Source: Chitinophaga pinensis (GTDB taxonomy: Bacteria; Bacteroidota; Bacteroidia; NS11-12g; UBA9320). Taken from it: DNA of 64,000 bases. The stretch covers positions 160,803-224,802 of the forward strand of contig CAMDSC010000002.1 of NCBI GenBank assembly GCA_945907065.1. The letters run 5' to 3'. Below the pieces are notes generated by a model, which saw nothing but the letters and a program-made list of their open reading frames with translations, did not search any database and was not told where the DNA came from. Shown in pieces: positions 27,224 to 36,789 of this stretch; the stretch's first letter is position 1, and each line of letters opens with the position of its first letter. The translations under genes were made by a program, and so were the position numbers.

Positions 27224-30200
27224 ATGTCAGGCCAAAAACAAGTAAATGAAGAAACTCCTGTAGAAATTACACGATTAAAAATAGAAGGAGAAAATTTTTA
27301 TTGTATTTCTAATTTTGATGAAATGCGTCCGTTTTTAATGAGCATAGTAAGTGATAATAATCATTGGATGTTTATCTCAAGCAATGGAGCACTTACAGCC
27401 GGCCGAAAGAATGCTGAATATGCATTATTTCCATACTATACAGTCGATAAAATTACAGAGTCCTTTGACACAACAGGTGGAAAGTCTATTTTTCAGATTA
27501 TCCGTAACAGTGAAACCCATATATGGGAACCTTTTTCTGAACGGAATGCTGGTTTGTATAAAACAAGTAGAAATTTGTACAAAAACGCCCTAGGTAATAA
27601 AATTATTTTTGAAGAAATTAATCACGACTTTGAACTTACCTTCCGATATGAGTGGAACACAAGCGGTATCTATGGATTTATTCGTAAATCATCCTTAGAA
27701 AATAAAAGCGACAAAGATTTAACCATCCATATCCTCGATGGCATTCAAAACATAATGCCTGACGGTGTAAGCAGTGATTTGCAGAACGCCTCAAGTAATC
27801 TGGTAGATGCCTATAAACGCAATGAACTAAACATTGAATCAGGTATGGGTATTTTTGCTCTTAGTGCTATCATCGTAGACAAGGCTGAGCCGAGTGAAGC
27901 TCTAAAAGCCAATGTGGCTTATTCCATTGGCTTGGATAATCCAACATATCTTCTTTCTTCCTTACAATTGAATAATTTTAGAAAGGGTCTTCCTGTTGCG
28001 CAGGAAGAAGATATAAAAGCAGAAAGGGCTGCTTATTTTATAAACAAAGAAATAACCTTAGCTCCCCATAGCAAAAAAAACTGGCTTATTGTTGCCGATG
28101 TAAATCAAAGTCAATCTGATGCGGTAGCACTAATTAAAGCGATAGAAACCAATAAAGCGTTAAAAAAACAGATTGAGGAGGATATCGAACTTGGATCCAA
28201 ACAATTGATTGAACTCAATGCATCCTCAGATAGCTTGCAATTATCAGCAGATGTTTTTAGAGATACGCGTCATTTTTCCAATACCCTGTTCAATATTATG
28301 CGTGGTGGCGTTTTTGATTTCAATTACCAAATCGAAAAATGGGATTTGTCCAATTACCTTGCTGCGGCCAATAAAGAGGTTTATAAAAATAACAAAAAGT
28401 TATTAAATAGCTTAGATGATTCCTTCAGTGTTTTTTCCTTAGAAAAATTAACGAAACAATGTGAAGATAAAAATTTCAGGCGACTGTGCACAGAGTACAT
28501 GCCCCTCAAATTTAGCCGAAGACACGGAGATCCAAGTAGACCATGGAATAAATTTTCTATTAACACTCGCAGTGAAATAGACCATTCAAAAATTCTGGAT
28601 TTCGAGGGTAATTGGAGAGATATTTTTCAAAATTGGGAGGCTTTAGCTATTTCATACCCTGCTTTTACAAAAAGTATGATTCACAGGTTTTTGAATGCGA
28701 GCACGTTTGAAGGGTACAATCCTTACAGGATAACCAAAGGTGGTTTTGATTGGGAAACAGTAGAACATAACAACCCCTGGTCTTACATCGGCTATTGGGG
28801 AGATCATCAGATAATTTACTTGCTCAAATTATTAGAGATCAATGAGAAATATTACCCGGGCCAATTAAGTGAATACCTCAATAAAGACCTGTTTGTATAT
28901 GCCAACTTACCCTACAGGATAAAAAACTACAAAGAAATTTTAAAAAACTCCAAGGACACTATTGAATTTGACGAAAAACTTGATGCTAAAATCAGGAAAA
29001 ATCGTGAAACTATGGGATCAGATGCTGCGCTTTTGGTCGCACAAAACGACAAAATTTATTCGGTTAATTTTATAGAAAAAATATTAGCAACCGTTCTTTC
29101 CAAGCTTTCCAATTTTATACCGGAGGGCGGAATTTGGATGAATACTCAACGTCCGGAATGGAACGATGCCAATAATGCACTGGTAGGTAATGGGGTTTCC
29201 ATGGTTACGCTAAACTACCTGCACAGATTTCTCGAATTTTTTGGAAAACTAATAGAACAAACCACTCATGACCGTGTAGAATTATCCAATGAGTTAATCA
29301 TATTCTTTAAAAAAATACAAGCAACCTTTGATAAATATGAGTATCTGCTAAAAGATGATATAGGCGATGTACATCGAAAAGAAATACTGGATAGTCTTGG
29401 GCTAGCTGCAAGCAATTATAGAGAACATATATATAATAAGGGGTTTTGGGGTGAGAAAAGGACTATTTCTTACCGCAGACTCAGAAGTTTTGTTAAAGTT
29501 AGTCTCAGATTTATTGAACATACCATCAAAGCCAATAAGCGGGATGACCATATGTATCACTCCTATAATTTGATGACCGTTAAAAGCGATAAGGAGATTT
29601 CTATTTCTTCCCTCCCTGAAATGCTTGAAGGTCAAGTTGCCGTGTTAAGCTCAGGTTTTTTATCGCCTGAAAATGCTATAAAACTATTGGACAGTATGAA
29701 GAACAGTGCGCTCTTTCGTCCGGATCAATACAGTTATTTACTTTATCCTAACAAGCAGCTCCCTAAATTTTTAGAGAAAAATAGAATTCCCAAGGAGGCG
29801 GTAAGTAGCTCAAAACTTCTTACAGAAATGGTAAAAGTTGGTGATAAATCACTGATAGAACAGGATATAAAAGGGGAGTATCATTTTAACGGTAAGTTTA
29901 AAAATGCTTTTGATTTGAACAAAGCCTTAGAAATATTAGAGGAAACCCATTTTGCTCCCTTGGGCAAACAGGAAATAAAACACATTCTAAATACCTTTGA
30001 ATTGGTGTTCAACCATAAGGCATTTACCGGGCGTTCAGGAACATTCTATGGTTACGAGGGACTCGGTTCGATCTATTGGCATATGGTTTCTAAACTACAA
30101 CTGTCAGTGCAAGAAGTTTGTCTTAGAGCGGTGGAAAACGAAGAAAGCCCTGCAGTAATAGGCAGACTTTTGGAGCATTATTATGAAATAAATGCAGGAG

Positions 30201-30676
30201 TAGGTGTGCACAAATCGCCCATGCTTTACGGAGCATTTCCCACCGATCCGTATTCACATACACCAACCGGCAAAGGAGCGCAGCAACCCGGAATGACCGG
30301 TCAAGTAAAAGAAGACATTTTAAGTAGATTTGGCGAATTGGGCGTTTTTGTAAATAAAGGATGTATAAATTTTAATCCTTGTTTATTGCGAAAAGATGAG
30401 TTTACTCAGCAAGATCGCATGTTTCATTATGTAACCATAAACAAGGAGCATAAAACATTTGCTCCTGAACCCGGTTCACTTTGCTTTACCTTTTGCCAGG
30501 TACCCGTTATTTACCGTTTGTCTCAAGACAACCATCTGGAAATTGAAAAAGAAGGAGGATTATTGATCACCGACAACTCGCTTCACCTGGATGAAGAAAC
30601 AAGTGCCCACATCTTTAATCGAACCGGTGAAATAACAAAAATTACCGTGCATGTTAAAGAATCTATTTTAAAATAA
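27224..30676 (+). CDS. GH94-like beta-1,3-oligoglucan phosphorylase (GH149/GH161 type)
   Basis: A 1150-residue protein without a signal peptide, hence cytosolic. It reads as a long phosphorylase: an N-terminal beta-sandwich, an (alpha/alpha)6 barrel with the segment TQRPEWNDANNALVGNG, whose Asp (D648) matches the general acid of GH94-related phosphorylases, and a C-terminal part with TGRSGTFYGYEGLGSIYW. The length and the neighbours (GH16, GH17, GH30, GPH transporter) fit GH149 or GH161, families of beta-1,3-glucan phosphorylases that release glucose-1-phosphate from chain ends. I cannot decide between the two by eye. It heads a tight operon: the next genes follow at gaps of 4, 6, 3, 16 and -1 nt. 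Confidence 0.75.
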   Translation: MSGQKQVNEETPVEITRLKIEGENFYCISNFDEMRPFLMSIVSDNNHWMFISSNGALTAGRKNAEYALFPYYTVDKITESFDTTGGKSIFQIIRNSETHIWEPFSERNAGLYKTSRNLYKNALGNKIIFEEINHDFELTFRYEWNTSGIYGFIRKSSLENKSDKDLTIHILDGIQNIMPDGVSSDLQNASSNLVDAYKRNELNIESGMGIFALSAIIVDKAEPSEALKANVAYSIGLDNPTYLLSSLQLNNFRKGLPVAQEEDIKAERAAYFINKEITLAPHSKKNWLIVADVNQSQSDAVALIKAIETNKALKKQIEEDIELGSKQLIELNASSDSLQLSADVFRDTRHFSNTLFNIMRGGVFDFNYQIEKWDLSNYLAAANKEVYKNNKKLLNSLDDSFSVFSLEKLTKQCEDKNFRRLCTEYMPLKFSRRHGDPSRPWNKFSINTRSEIDHSKILDFEGNWRDIFQNWEALAISYPAFTKSMIHRFLNASTFEGYNPYRITKGGFDWETVEHNNPWSYIGYWGDHQIIYLLKLLEINEKYYPGQLSEYLNKDLFVYANLPYRIKNYKEILKNSKDTIEFDEKLDAKIRKNRETMGSDAALLVAQNDKIYSVNFIEKILATVLSKLSNFIPEGGIWMNTQRPEWNDANNALVGNGVSMVTLNYLHRFLEFFGKLIEQTTHDRVELSNELIIFFKKIQATFDKYEYLLKDDIGDVHRKEILDSLGLAASNYREHIYNKGFWGEKRTISYRRLRSFVKVSLRFIEHTIKANKRDDHMYHSYNLMTVKSDKEISISSLPEMLEGQVAVLSSGFLSPENAIKLLDSMKNSALFRPDQYSYLLYPNKQLPKFLEKNRIPKEAVSSSKLLTEMVKVGDKSLIEQDIKGEYHFNGKFKNAFDLNKALEILEETHFAPLGKQEIKHILNTFELVFNHKAFTGRSGTFYGYEGLGSIYWHMVSKLQLSVQEVCLRAVENEESPAVIGRLLEHYYEINAGVGVHKSPMLYGAFPTDPYSHTPTGKGAQQPGMTGQVKEDILSRFGELGVFVNKGCINFNPCLLRKDEFTQQDRMFHYVTINKEHKTFAPEPGSLCFTFCQVPVIYRLSQDNHLEIEKEGGLLITDNSLHLDEETSAHIFNRTGEITKITVHVKESILK

Positions 30677-30680
30677 TGGG

Positions 30681-31964
30681 ATGCTGAAATTGAGTTCAAT
30701 ATATCGTTTTTTAGCACTGCTATTTATAATTATTATTGTCTCATGTGGCACCCCAAACTCTAAAAATAATTACCTAAAAAAAACAAGGACTACCAAAACC
30801 GCAGCTCAAATACTAGGCGATTCAAATTACTTGGCTATTTGTTACGGCGGATACCGTCATGATGCAAGAGACTCGCAGTCTACCATAGCTCAAATCAAAG
30901 AGGATATGAAATTGCTGAATGCAATGGGCATTAAAGTGCTAAGGACTTATAATACCAAGTTAAAAGAAATAGAAAATATACTGGAATCAATAACTGATTT
31001 ACAAAAAGAAGATTCTACGTTTGAATTGTATGTGATGTTAGGGGCTTGGATAGATTGCGAAAATGCCTGGACAGACAAAGTGCCAAATCATGAAAAGGAG
31101 AATGAAGTAGCAAATGCTGCGGAGATTCAAAGAGCTGTTGAATTAGCAAATAAATACCCTCATATTATAAAAATAATTTCTGTTGGTAATGAAGCCAGGG
31201 TTAAATGGGCAACAGCGTATTTTGTTCAACCAAAAATAATATTGAAATGGGTAAACTATTTACAAAATCTTAAGAAGGAAAGTAAATTAGATAAAAATCT
31301 TTGGATAACAAGTTCCGATAACTTCGCATCCTGGGGTGGAGGTGATACAATATATCATTCTAAGAATTTGGAGAAATTGATTCAGGCAGTCGATTTTGTA
31401 TCAATACATACATATCCGGTGCTTGACACGCATTATGATCCCGATTTTTGGGGTAGTAAAAAATCAGAACTACAACTTCCAAAAAGTGAAGCGACGGAAT
31501 TGCTTATGCAAAGAGCGGTAGGGTTTGCTCAGAAGCAATACGCCAGTGTAGTGAAATATATCAGTCGTGTTGATAGTACAAAACAAATACATATTGGTGA
31601 AACAGGCTGGGCAAGTGCTTCAGACGGATACTTTGGCAGTGATGGTTCTAAAGCTTGTGATGAGTTTAAGGCAGGTATTTACTACAAATTAATGCGTAAA
31701 TGGACTAACGAGGCCAAAATCTCATGCTTTTATTTTGAAGCCTTTGACGAGAAATGGAAAGCTGCCGGCAACATTAAAGATGCAGAGAATCATTTTGGGT
31801 TATTTACGATTAATGGCCAGGCCAAATATGGTTTATGGCATTTGGTAGATAAAGGTGTTTTTAAAGAATTGAAGCGAGATGGAAATCCCATTGTAAAAAC
31901 TTACAATGGCAAACAAGAAGACTTAATGAAAATGGTTGAACTACCTGAAAATTTAAAAAAATAG
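30681..31964 (+). CDS. GH17 beta-1,3-glucanase lipoprotein
   Basis: A 427-residue lipoprotein (lipobox IVSC, Cys22) with a GH17 TIM barrel. The acid/base is in ISVGNEAR (E171) and the nucleophile in HIGETGWAS (E307); YFEAFDEKWK near the end is another conserved block. It would hydrolyse or remodel beta-1,3-glucan chains, facing the periplasm or exterior. It is closer to the cytosolic GH17 at 36789 (both have FFEAFDE/YFEAFDE and GNEA) than to the pair at 33486/35842 (GNEV, FSSFDESWK). It starts 4 nt after the phosphorylase stop. Confidence 0.88.
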   Translation: MLKLSSIYRFLALLFIIIIVSCGTPNSKNNYLKKTRTTKTAAQILGDSNYLAICYGGYRHDARDSQSTIAQIKEDMKLLNAMGIKVLRTYNTKLKEIENILESITDLQKEDSTFELYVMLGAWIDCENAWTDKVPNHEKENEVANAAEIQRAVELANKYPHIIKIISVGNEARVKWATAYFVQPKIILKWVNYLQNLKKESKLDKNLWITSSDNFASWGGGDTIYHSKNLEKLIQAVDFVSIHTYPVLDTHYDPDFWGSKKSELQLPKSEATELLMQRAVGFAQKQYASVVKYISRVDSTKQIHIGETGWASASDGYFGSDGSKACDEFKAGIYYKLMRKWTNEAKISCFYFEAFDEKWKAAGNIKDAENHFGLFTINGQAKYGLWHLVDKGVFKELKRDGNPIVKTYNGKQEDLMKMVELPENLKK

Positions 31965-31970
31965 ACTGCA

Positions 31971-33482
31971 ATGAAAACTCAACATCATTTCTGTTCCTTA
32001 AAAACCATTTTTATTGGGATGATTTGCGCTGTTTTTATTCAATGTAATACCAATGAAAAAATGACTGTGGATGTATACGAAACTTCGGAAAAAGGAAATG
32101 CCTTAACGTTAATTAGAGATTTTAAACCGGCTAAAAAATCATTAACCATAAATCTTAATCCAGAGAAGCAATTTCAGAAAATTACAGGATTTGGTGGGTC
32201 GTTTACAGAAGCTTCTGCATTTCTATTAAATAAAATGAGTCCTGAAAATAGAAAGAAAATATTAGAGGCCTATTTTGGCAATGCAGGCGCAAACTATTCT
32301 TTAACCAGAACACATATTGCTTCTTGTGATTTCTCTTTAACCAATTATACCTATGCTAAAGTCGTAAATGACTTGGAAATGAAGCATTTTAGCATTCAAG
32401 ATGATAAAAATGATTTAATTCCGATGATTTTAGAAGCTCAAAAAATTTCAAAAGATGGATTTAAAATTATAGCTTCCCCTTGGACAGCTCCACCCTGGAT
32501 GAAGGACAATAAAAGTTATGTAGGTGGAAAACTATTGCCTGAGTTTAATGATGCTTTTGCTTTGTACTTTTCAAAATATTTATCGGCTTATAAAAAAGAA
32601 GGGATTGATATTTGGGGTATTACAGTGATGAATGAGCCTCATGGTAATGGAAATAATTGGGAAAGCACCTTGTTTTCACCTAAAGAAATGACTGATTTTG
32701 TTCAAAATCATTTAGGGCCAAAATTAGAAAAAGATGGTTGGGGTAAAGTCAATATTTTCGGCTATGATCAAAACCGGGCCGGATTAAAAGAATGGGTAGA
32801 TGAAATGTACAGAGATAAAAAATCATCCAAATATTTTGCAGGTACAGCCATGCATTGGTATGAAAGTACTTACGATTATTTTCCGGATGCCCTTCAATAT
32901 GCTCACAAAAAAGCACCTGAAAAATATTTAATTGAAACCGAAGGTTGTGTAGATTCTGAAGTTCCAAAATGGCGAGATGATGCCTGGTATTGGAAAAAAG
33001 AAGCCACCGATTGGGGTTGGGATTGGGCAAGTGAAAAAGACCGTCATTTACATCCAAAGTATGCACCCGTCAATAGATACGCAACCGATATAATAGGATG
33101 CTTAAACAATTATGTAGATGGTTGGATAGATTGGAATATGGTTTTAGATAGGCAAGGCGGTCCCAATTGGTTCAAAAATTGGTGTGTAGCCCCAGTAATT
33201 GTCGATCCGGATATGGATGAGGTGTATTTTACGCCTTTATATTATGTCATGGCTCATTTTAGTAAATTTATGCGTCCGGGAGCTGTGAAAATTGGTTGTG
33301 AGATTAATCATAAAGAAGTGATGACCACTGCCGTAAAGAATCCGGATGGAAGTATTGTAATTGCTTTATTTAATCCCACTAAAGTGAAATACACTATTTT
33401 AATCCACATAAATAAAGAGATAAAAAATATCACAATCGATGCCAAGGCATTACAAACAATAGTCATAAAAAATAATAAATAA
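31971..33482 (+). CDS. GH30 beta-glucanase lipoprotein (probable beta-1,6-glucanase)
   Basis: A 503-residue GH30 enzyme with a lipoprotein-type N-terminus (GMICAVFIQC). The family opening KITGFGGSFTEASA is clear; the acid/base is in VMNEPHG (E222) and the nucleophile in IETEGCVDS (E324), and a C-terminal beta-sandwich begins near residue 420. GH30 subfamilies in laminarin loci often cut beta-1,6 side chains, so I infer debranching; subfamily assignment needs alignment. It is third in the operon, 6 nt after GH17. Confidence 0.92.
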   Translation: MKTQHHFCSLKTIFIGMICAVFIQCNTNEKMTVDVYETSEKGNALTLIRDFKPAKKSLTINLNPEKQFQKITGFGGSFTEASAFLLNKMSPENRKKILEAYFGNAGANYSLTRTHIASCDFSLTNYTYAKVVNDLEMKHFSIQDDKNDLIPMILEAQKISKDGFKIIASPWTAPPWMKDNKSYVGGKLLPEFNDAFALYFSKYLSAYKKEGIDIWGITVMNEPHGNGNNWESTLFSPKEMTDFVQNHLGPKLEKDGWGKVNIFGYDQNRAGLKEWVDEMYRDKKSSKYFAGTAMHWYESTYDYFPDALQYAHKKAPEKYLIETEGCVDSEVPKWRDDAWYWKKEATDWGWDWASEKDRHLHPKYAPVNRYATDIIGCLNNYVDGWIDWNMVLDRQGGPNWFKNWCVAPVIVDPDMDEVYFTPLYYVMAHFSKFMRPGAVKIGCEINHKEVMTTAVKNPDGSIVIALFNPTKVKYTILIHINKEIKNITIDAKALQTIVIKNNK

Positions 33483-33485
33483 CTC

Positions 33486-35825
33486 ATGTCACATCAAATT
33501 TCAACACAAAAAGTTCCCTTAGGGCAAAAAATTGCATTTGGTTTAGGAATGCTGGCCAACCAAATGTTTCCTGCGGCTTTAGGAATTTTTATGGTTGTTT
33601 TGGTAGAGAATTTAGGAATGCCATCATGGATGTGGGGTGTTTTATTCTTCGTGCCAAGAATAGTGGATGCTTTTTTTGATCCAATTATGGGATTCATTTC
33701 TGATAATACAAAATCAGTTTGGGGAAGACGAAGACAATATGTCTTTATAGGTTCTATAATAATGGGAATCGCATTTATGATTATGTGGCAATTGTACAGA
33801 GAAGATAGTGTGATGTACAATTTTACCTTTTTTCTAACTTTCTCACTGATATTCCATATAGGGCTTTCCATTTTTAGTGTTCCATATGTTGCGATGGGTT
33901 ATGAAATGAGTGATGATTTTCATGAACGCACAAGTATTATGGCAATTTCTCAATGGATTGGACAATTTGCCTGGGTTATTGCACCTTGGTTTTGGGTGGT
34001 AATGTATGATCCTTCGTGGTTTCCAAATGCTGATACAGCTACCAGAACATTAGCTATTTGGGTTGGTACAGTTTTTATGTTATTAGCCATGGTTCCTGCC
34101 ATATTTATTAAAAGCAAATCAACCAAGTTTGATGATACCTTAGCACCACTCACCTATAAAACCATTGGAGGAAGTTTAAAAGAAATTTTAATTAGCTTTA
34201 AAGAAGCATTTTCTAATAAACCTTTTAGAAAACTTTGTATTGCTACGTTTTTTATTTTTAATGCCTTTAATACCGTTGCAGGTTTTACTTTTTTCATCGT
34301 TGTTTATTATTTATTTAATGGTGATACTAAAGCAGCAGGTATTTGGCCTACACTTTTTGGGTGTGGAGGTGCTTTAGCAACTACTTTTATTGTTATTCCC
34401 ATTGTAGCTTGGATAGCAAAAAAAATGGAGAAAAAGAGAGCTTTTTTGATTTGCCAAGGCATCTCTATTTTTGGTTACATTTTGTTATGGTTTCTTTTCG
34501 TTCCGGGTAAACCATATATGTTTTTGTTTGCTTTGCCTTTCTTTTCTTTTGGTATTGGAAGTTTGTTTACGTTGATGATGTCCATGACGGCCGATGTTTG
34601 TGATATGGATGAATTAGAGTCGGGTAAAAGAAGAGAAGGTGTTTTTGGTGCTATATATTGGTGGATGGTAAAGTTTGGTTTTGCGATAGCAGGATTATTG
34701 ACAGGAGTTATTATGTCGGTAGTTGCCTTTAAAGCAGGTGCTCCAACACAACCGGAAGGTGCCGTTACCGGATTAAGATTGTTCTTTTCCGGGGTGCCAA
34801 TTTTTGGAACTTTAGTTGCCATGTGGGTCATGTGGAATTATGATCTTACAGAGAAAAAAGCCAGGGAAATAAAAAAAGAATTGGATGCCAGAAAAGAAAA
34901 AATAGGATCCTCAGCTTATCTGTCAGGGAAATTAAAATCATTACTTCAAAATAGTAAATTAAATAAAATCATTGGAACCGATTACAGTCAAAAAACGGAA
35001 ACAGAAATAGAAACGGTATTTTCTGAAACATTTAATACGGGCATAAATGGATTATGCTTTGGCCCTTATGTTGAAGGTCAAAAAATTGGTGATACTTTAT
35101 CACAAGATCAAATTAAAAGAAGAATTGATATCATAGCACCCCATACCAAATGGATAAGAACTTTTTCATGCACGGAAGGGAATGAATTAATTCCCGAAAT
35201 TGCACACCAAAAAGGCATCAAAACCGTGGTTGGAGCATGGATAAGCAATGATAAGCAAAGAAATGAAATGGAAATAAATGCGTTGATAAAACTGGCAAAT
35301 GCCGGTTTAGTTGATATTGCAGCAGTAGGTAATGAGGTATTGCACCGAGGCGAACTATCGGAAGCCGAAGTGATTGATTACATAAAAAGAGTGAAGAAAG
35401 CCATTCCAAGTCCTATTGAGGTGGGTTATGTGGATGCCTATTATCAATTTATAGAAAGACCTAAGTTGATTGATGCTTGTGACTTACTTTTGTGTAATTT
35501 CTATCCTTTCTGGGAAGGTGCTGCCATTGATTATTCGACGTCCTATCTTTCAAATATGCTTGAGGTGACAAAAGAAATCAGTCAAGGTAAAAGGATTATC
35601 ATAACAGAAACAGGATGGCCAAGTTTTGGAGAAATAGTTGAGAGTGCTGTGCCATCCAGAATAAATGCGATGAAATATTTTATAATTTCACAAGAATGGG
35701 CAAAAAACAATAACCTGGAAATATTCCATTTCTCATCCTTTGATGAATCCTGGAAAGTGATTCAAGAAGGAAAATTGGGAACATCATGGGGATTGTGGGA
35801 TAAAAACGAAAAATTCAAGTATTAA
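33486..35825 (+). CDS. GPH/MFS sugar symporter fused to a cytosolic GH17 domain
   Basis: A 779-residue fusion. Residues about 1-460 are a 12-helix glycoside-pentoside-hexuronide:cation symporter (RIVDAFFDPIMGFISDNT, WGRRRQY, MTADVCDMDELESGKRREG). After a charged linker (about 465-515), residues about 515-779 are a complete GH17 barrel with acid/base AVGNEV (E617) and nucleophile ITETGWPS (E708). GPH carriers have both ends in the cytosol, so the hydrolase should face inward at the exit of the transport path. There is no internal stop or frameshift. The GH17 part is a close relative of the next gene, so the fusion probably arose by tandem duplication and joining. Confidence 0.92.
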   Translation: MSHQISTQKVPLGQKIAFGLGMLANQMFPAALGIFMVVLVENLGMPSWMWGVLFFVPRIVDAFFDPIMGFISDNTKSVWGRRRQYVFIGSIIMGIAFMIMWQLYREDSVMYNFTFFLTFSLIFHIGLSIFSVPYVAMGYEMSDDFHERTSIMAISQWIGQFAWVIAPWFWVVMYDPSWFPNADTATRTLAIWVGTVFMLLAMVPAIFIKSKSTKFDDTLAPLTYKTIGGSLKEILISFKEAFSNKPFRKLCIATFFIFNAFNTVAGFTFFIVVYYLFNGDTKAAGIWPTLFGCGGALATTFIVIPIVAWIAKKMEKKRAFLICQGISIFGYILLWFLFVPGKPYMFLFALPFFSFGIGSLFTLMMSMTADVCDMDELESGKRREGVFGAIYWWMVKFGFAIAGLLTGVIMSVVAFKAGAPTQPEGAVTGLRLFFSGVPIFGTLVAMWVMWNYDLTEKKAREIKKELDARKEKIGSSAYLSGKLKSLLQNSKLNKIIGTDYSQKTETEIETVFSETFNTGINGLCFGPYVEGQKIGDTLSQDQIKRRIDIIAPHTKWIRTFSCTEGNELIPEIAHQKGIKTVVGAWISNDKQRNEMEINALIKLANAGLVDIAAVGNEVLHRGELSEAEVIDYIKRVKKAIPSPIEVGYVDAYYQFIERPKLIDACDLLLCNFYPFWEGAAIDYSTSYLSNMLEVTKEISQGKRIIITETGWPSFGEIVESAVPSRINAMKYFIISQEWAKNNNLEIFHFSSFDESWKVIQEGKLGTSWGLWDKNEKFKY

Positions 35826-35841
35826 CAATAAGACTAAAAAT

Positions 35842-36789
35842 ATGTCATTTAGAGAAGGTCATTTATTTACAAAACAGAATCAGGAACAGTATTCTAATTT
35901 TCAACAAGAAGATAATTCTGATTTTCAACACCATTATATTCATATTGATTATCCTGAACTTTCAGAAGATGATTTAAGAAGTTTGTGGTACAAAACACTT
36001 CAAAATGGGATACATGGCATTTGCTTTAGTATTTATGAAGATGGACAAAAACCGGGATCAATTATTACTGAAGCTCAGGTAGAACGTCGTATTAAAATTT
36101 TAGAACCTTATGCAAAATGGGTTCGTTCGTTTTCTTGTATCGAAGGCAATGAACATGTACCAAAAGTAGCCAAAAAACACGGCATGAAGACGCTTGTAGG
36201 TGCCTGGCTTGGAGATGATTTAGAATTGAATGAAAGAGAAATTGAAGGCTTGATTTCCATGGCAAAGGAGGGTTTGGTTGATGTTGCAGCGGTAGGAAAT
36301 GAAGTGATGTATAGAAAAGATTTGACCGAAGAGCAATTGTTAGCCTATATTCAAAGAGTAAAAGATGCTATTCCTCATATCCCGGTGGGTTATGTAGATG
36401 CCTATTATGAATTTTCTCACAGACCACGGATTACAGAAATTTGTGATGTGATTTTAACCAATTGTTACCCATATTGGGAAGGATGCCCTATAGAATATTC
36501 TTTTGCTCACATGCAAAGTATGTTTGAATCTGCTAGAAATGCGGGTGAAGGCAAGCGCGTAATCATAACAGAAACAGGTTGGCCTAGTCAGGGAGGTTCT
36601 TTTAAAGCGTCTCTGGCCAGTTATGAAAATGCAATGCGATACTTTATAGATTGCCAAAACTGGTGTAATCTAAACGGAATTGAAAGTTTCTATTTTTCTT
36701 CATTTGATGAGTCATGGAAAGTAGGTCCAGAAGGCGAAGTAGGTGCCTATTGGGGACTTTGGGATAAAAATGAACAGCTAAAATTTTAA
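35842..36789 (+). CDS. Cytosolic GH17 glucanase/transglycosylase, paralogue of the fused domain
   Basis: A 315-residue GH17 protein with no signal peptide. After a short acidic N-terminal stretch (about 45 residues, QEDNSDFQHH), the barrel runs to the end, with acid/base AVGNEV (E154) and nucleophile ITETGWPS (E244). It shares long near-identical stretches with the GH17 half of the preceding transporter fusion (VGYVDAYY, FSSFDESWKV, WGLWDKNE). Its likely substrate is an imported beta-1,3-gluco-oligosaccharide. The stop overlaps the next ATG by one base (TAATG), so the two are translationally coupled. Confidence 0.9.
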   Translation: MSFREGHLFTKQNQEQYSNFQQEDNSDFQHHYIHIDYPELSEDDLRSLWYKTLQNGIHGICFSIYEDGQKPGSIITEAQVERRIKILEPYAKWVRSFSCIEGNEHVPKVAKKHGMKTLVGAWLGDDLELNEREIEGLISMAKEGLVDVAAVGNEVMYRKDLTEEQLLAYIQRVKDAIPHIPVGYVDAYYEFSHRPRITEICDVILTNCYPYWEGCPIEYSFAHMQSMFESARNAGEGKRVIITETGWPSQGGSFKASLASYENAMRYFIDCQNWCNLNGIESFYFSSFDESWKVGPEGEVGAYWGLWDKNEQLKF

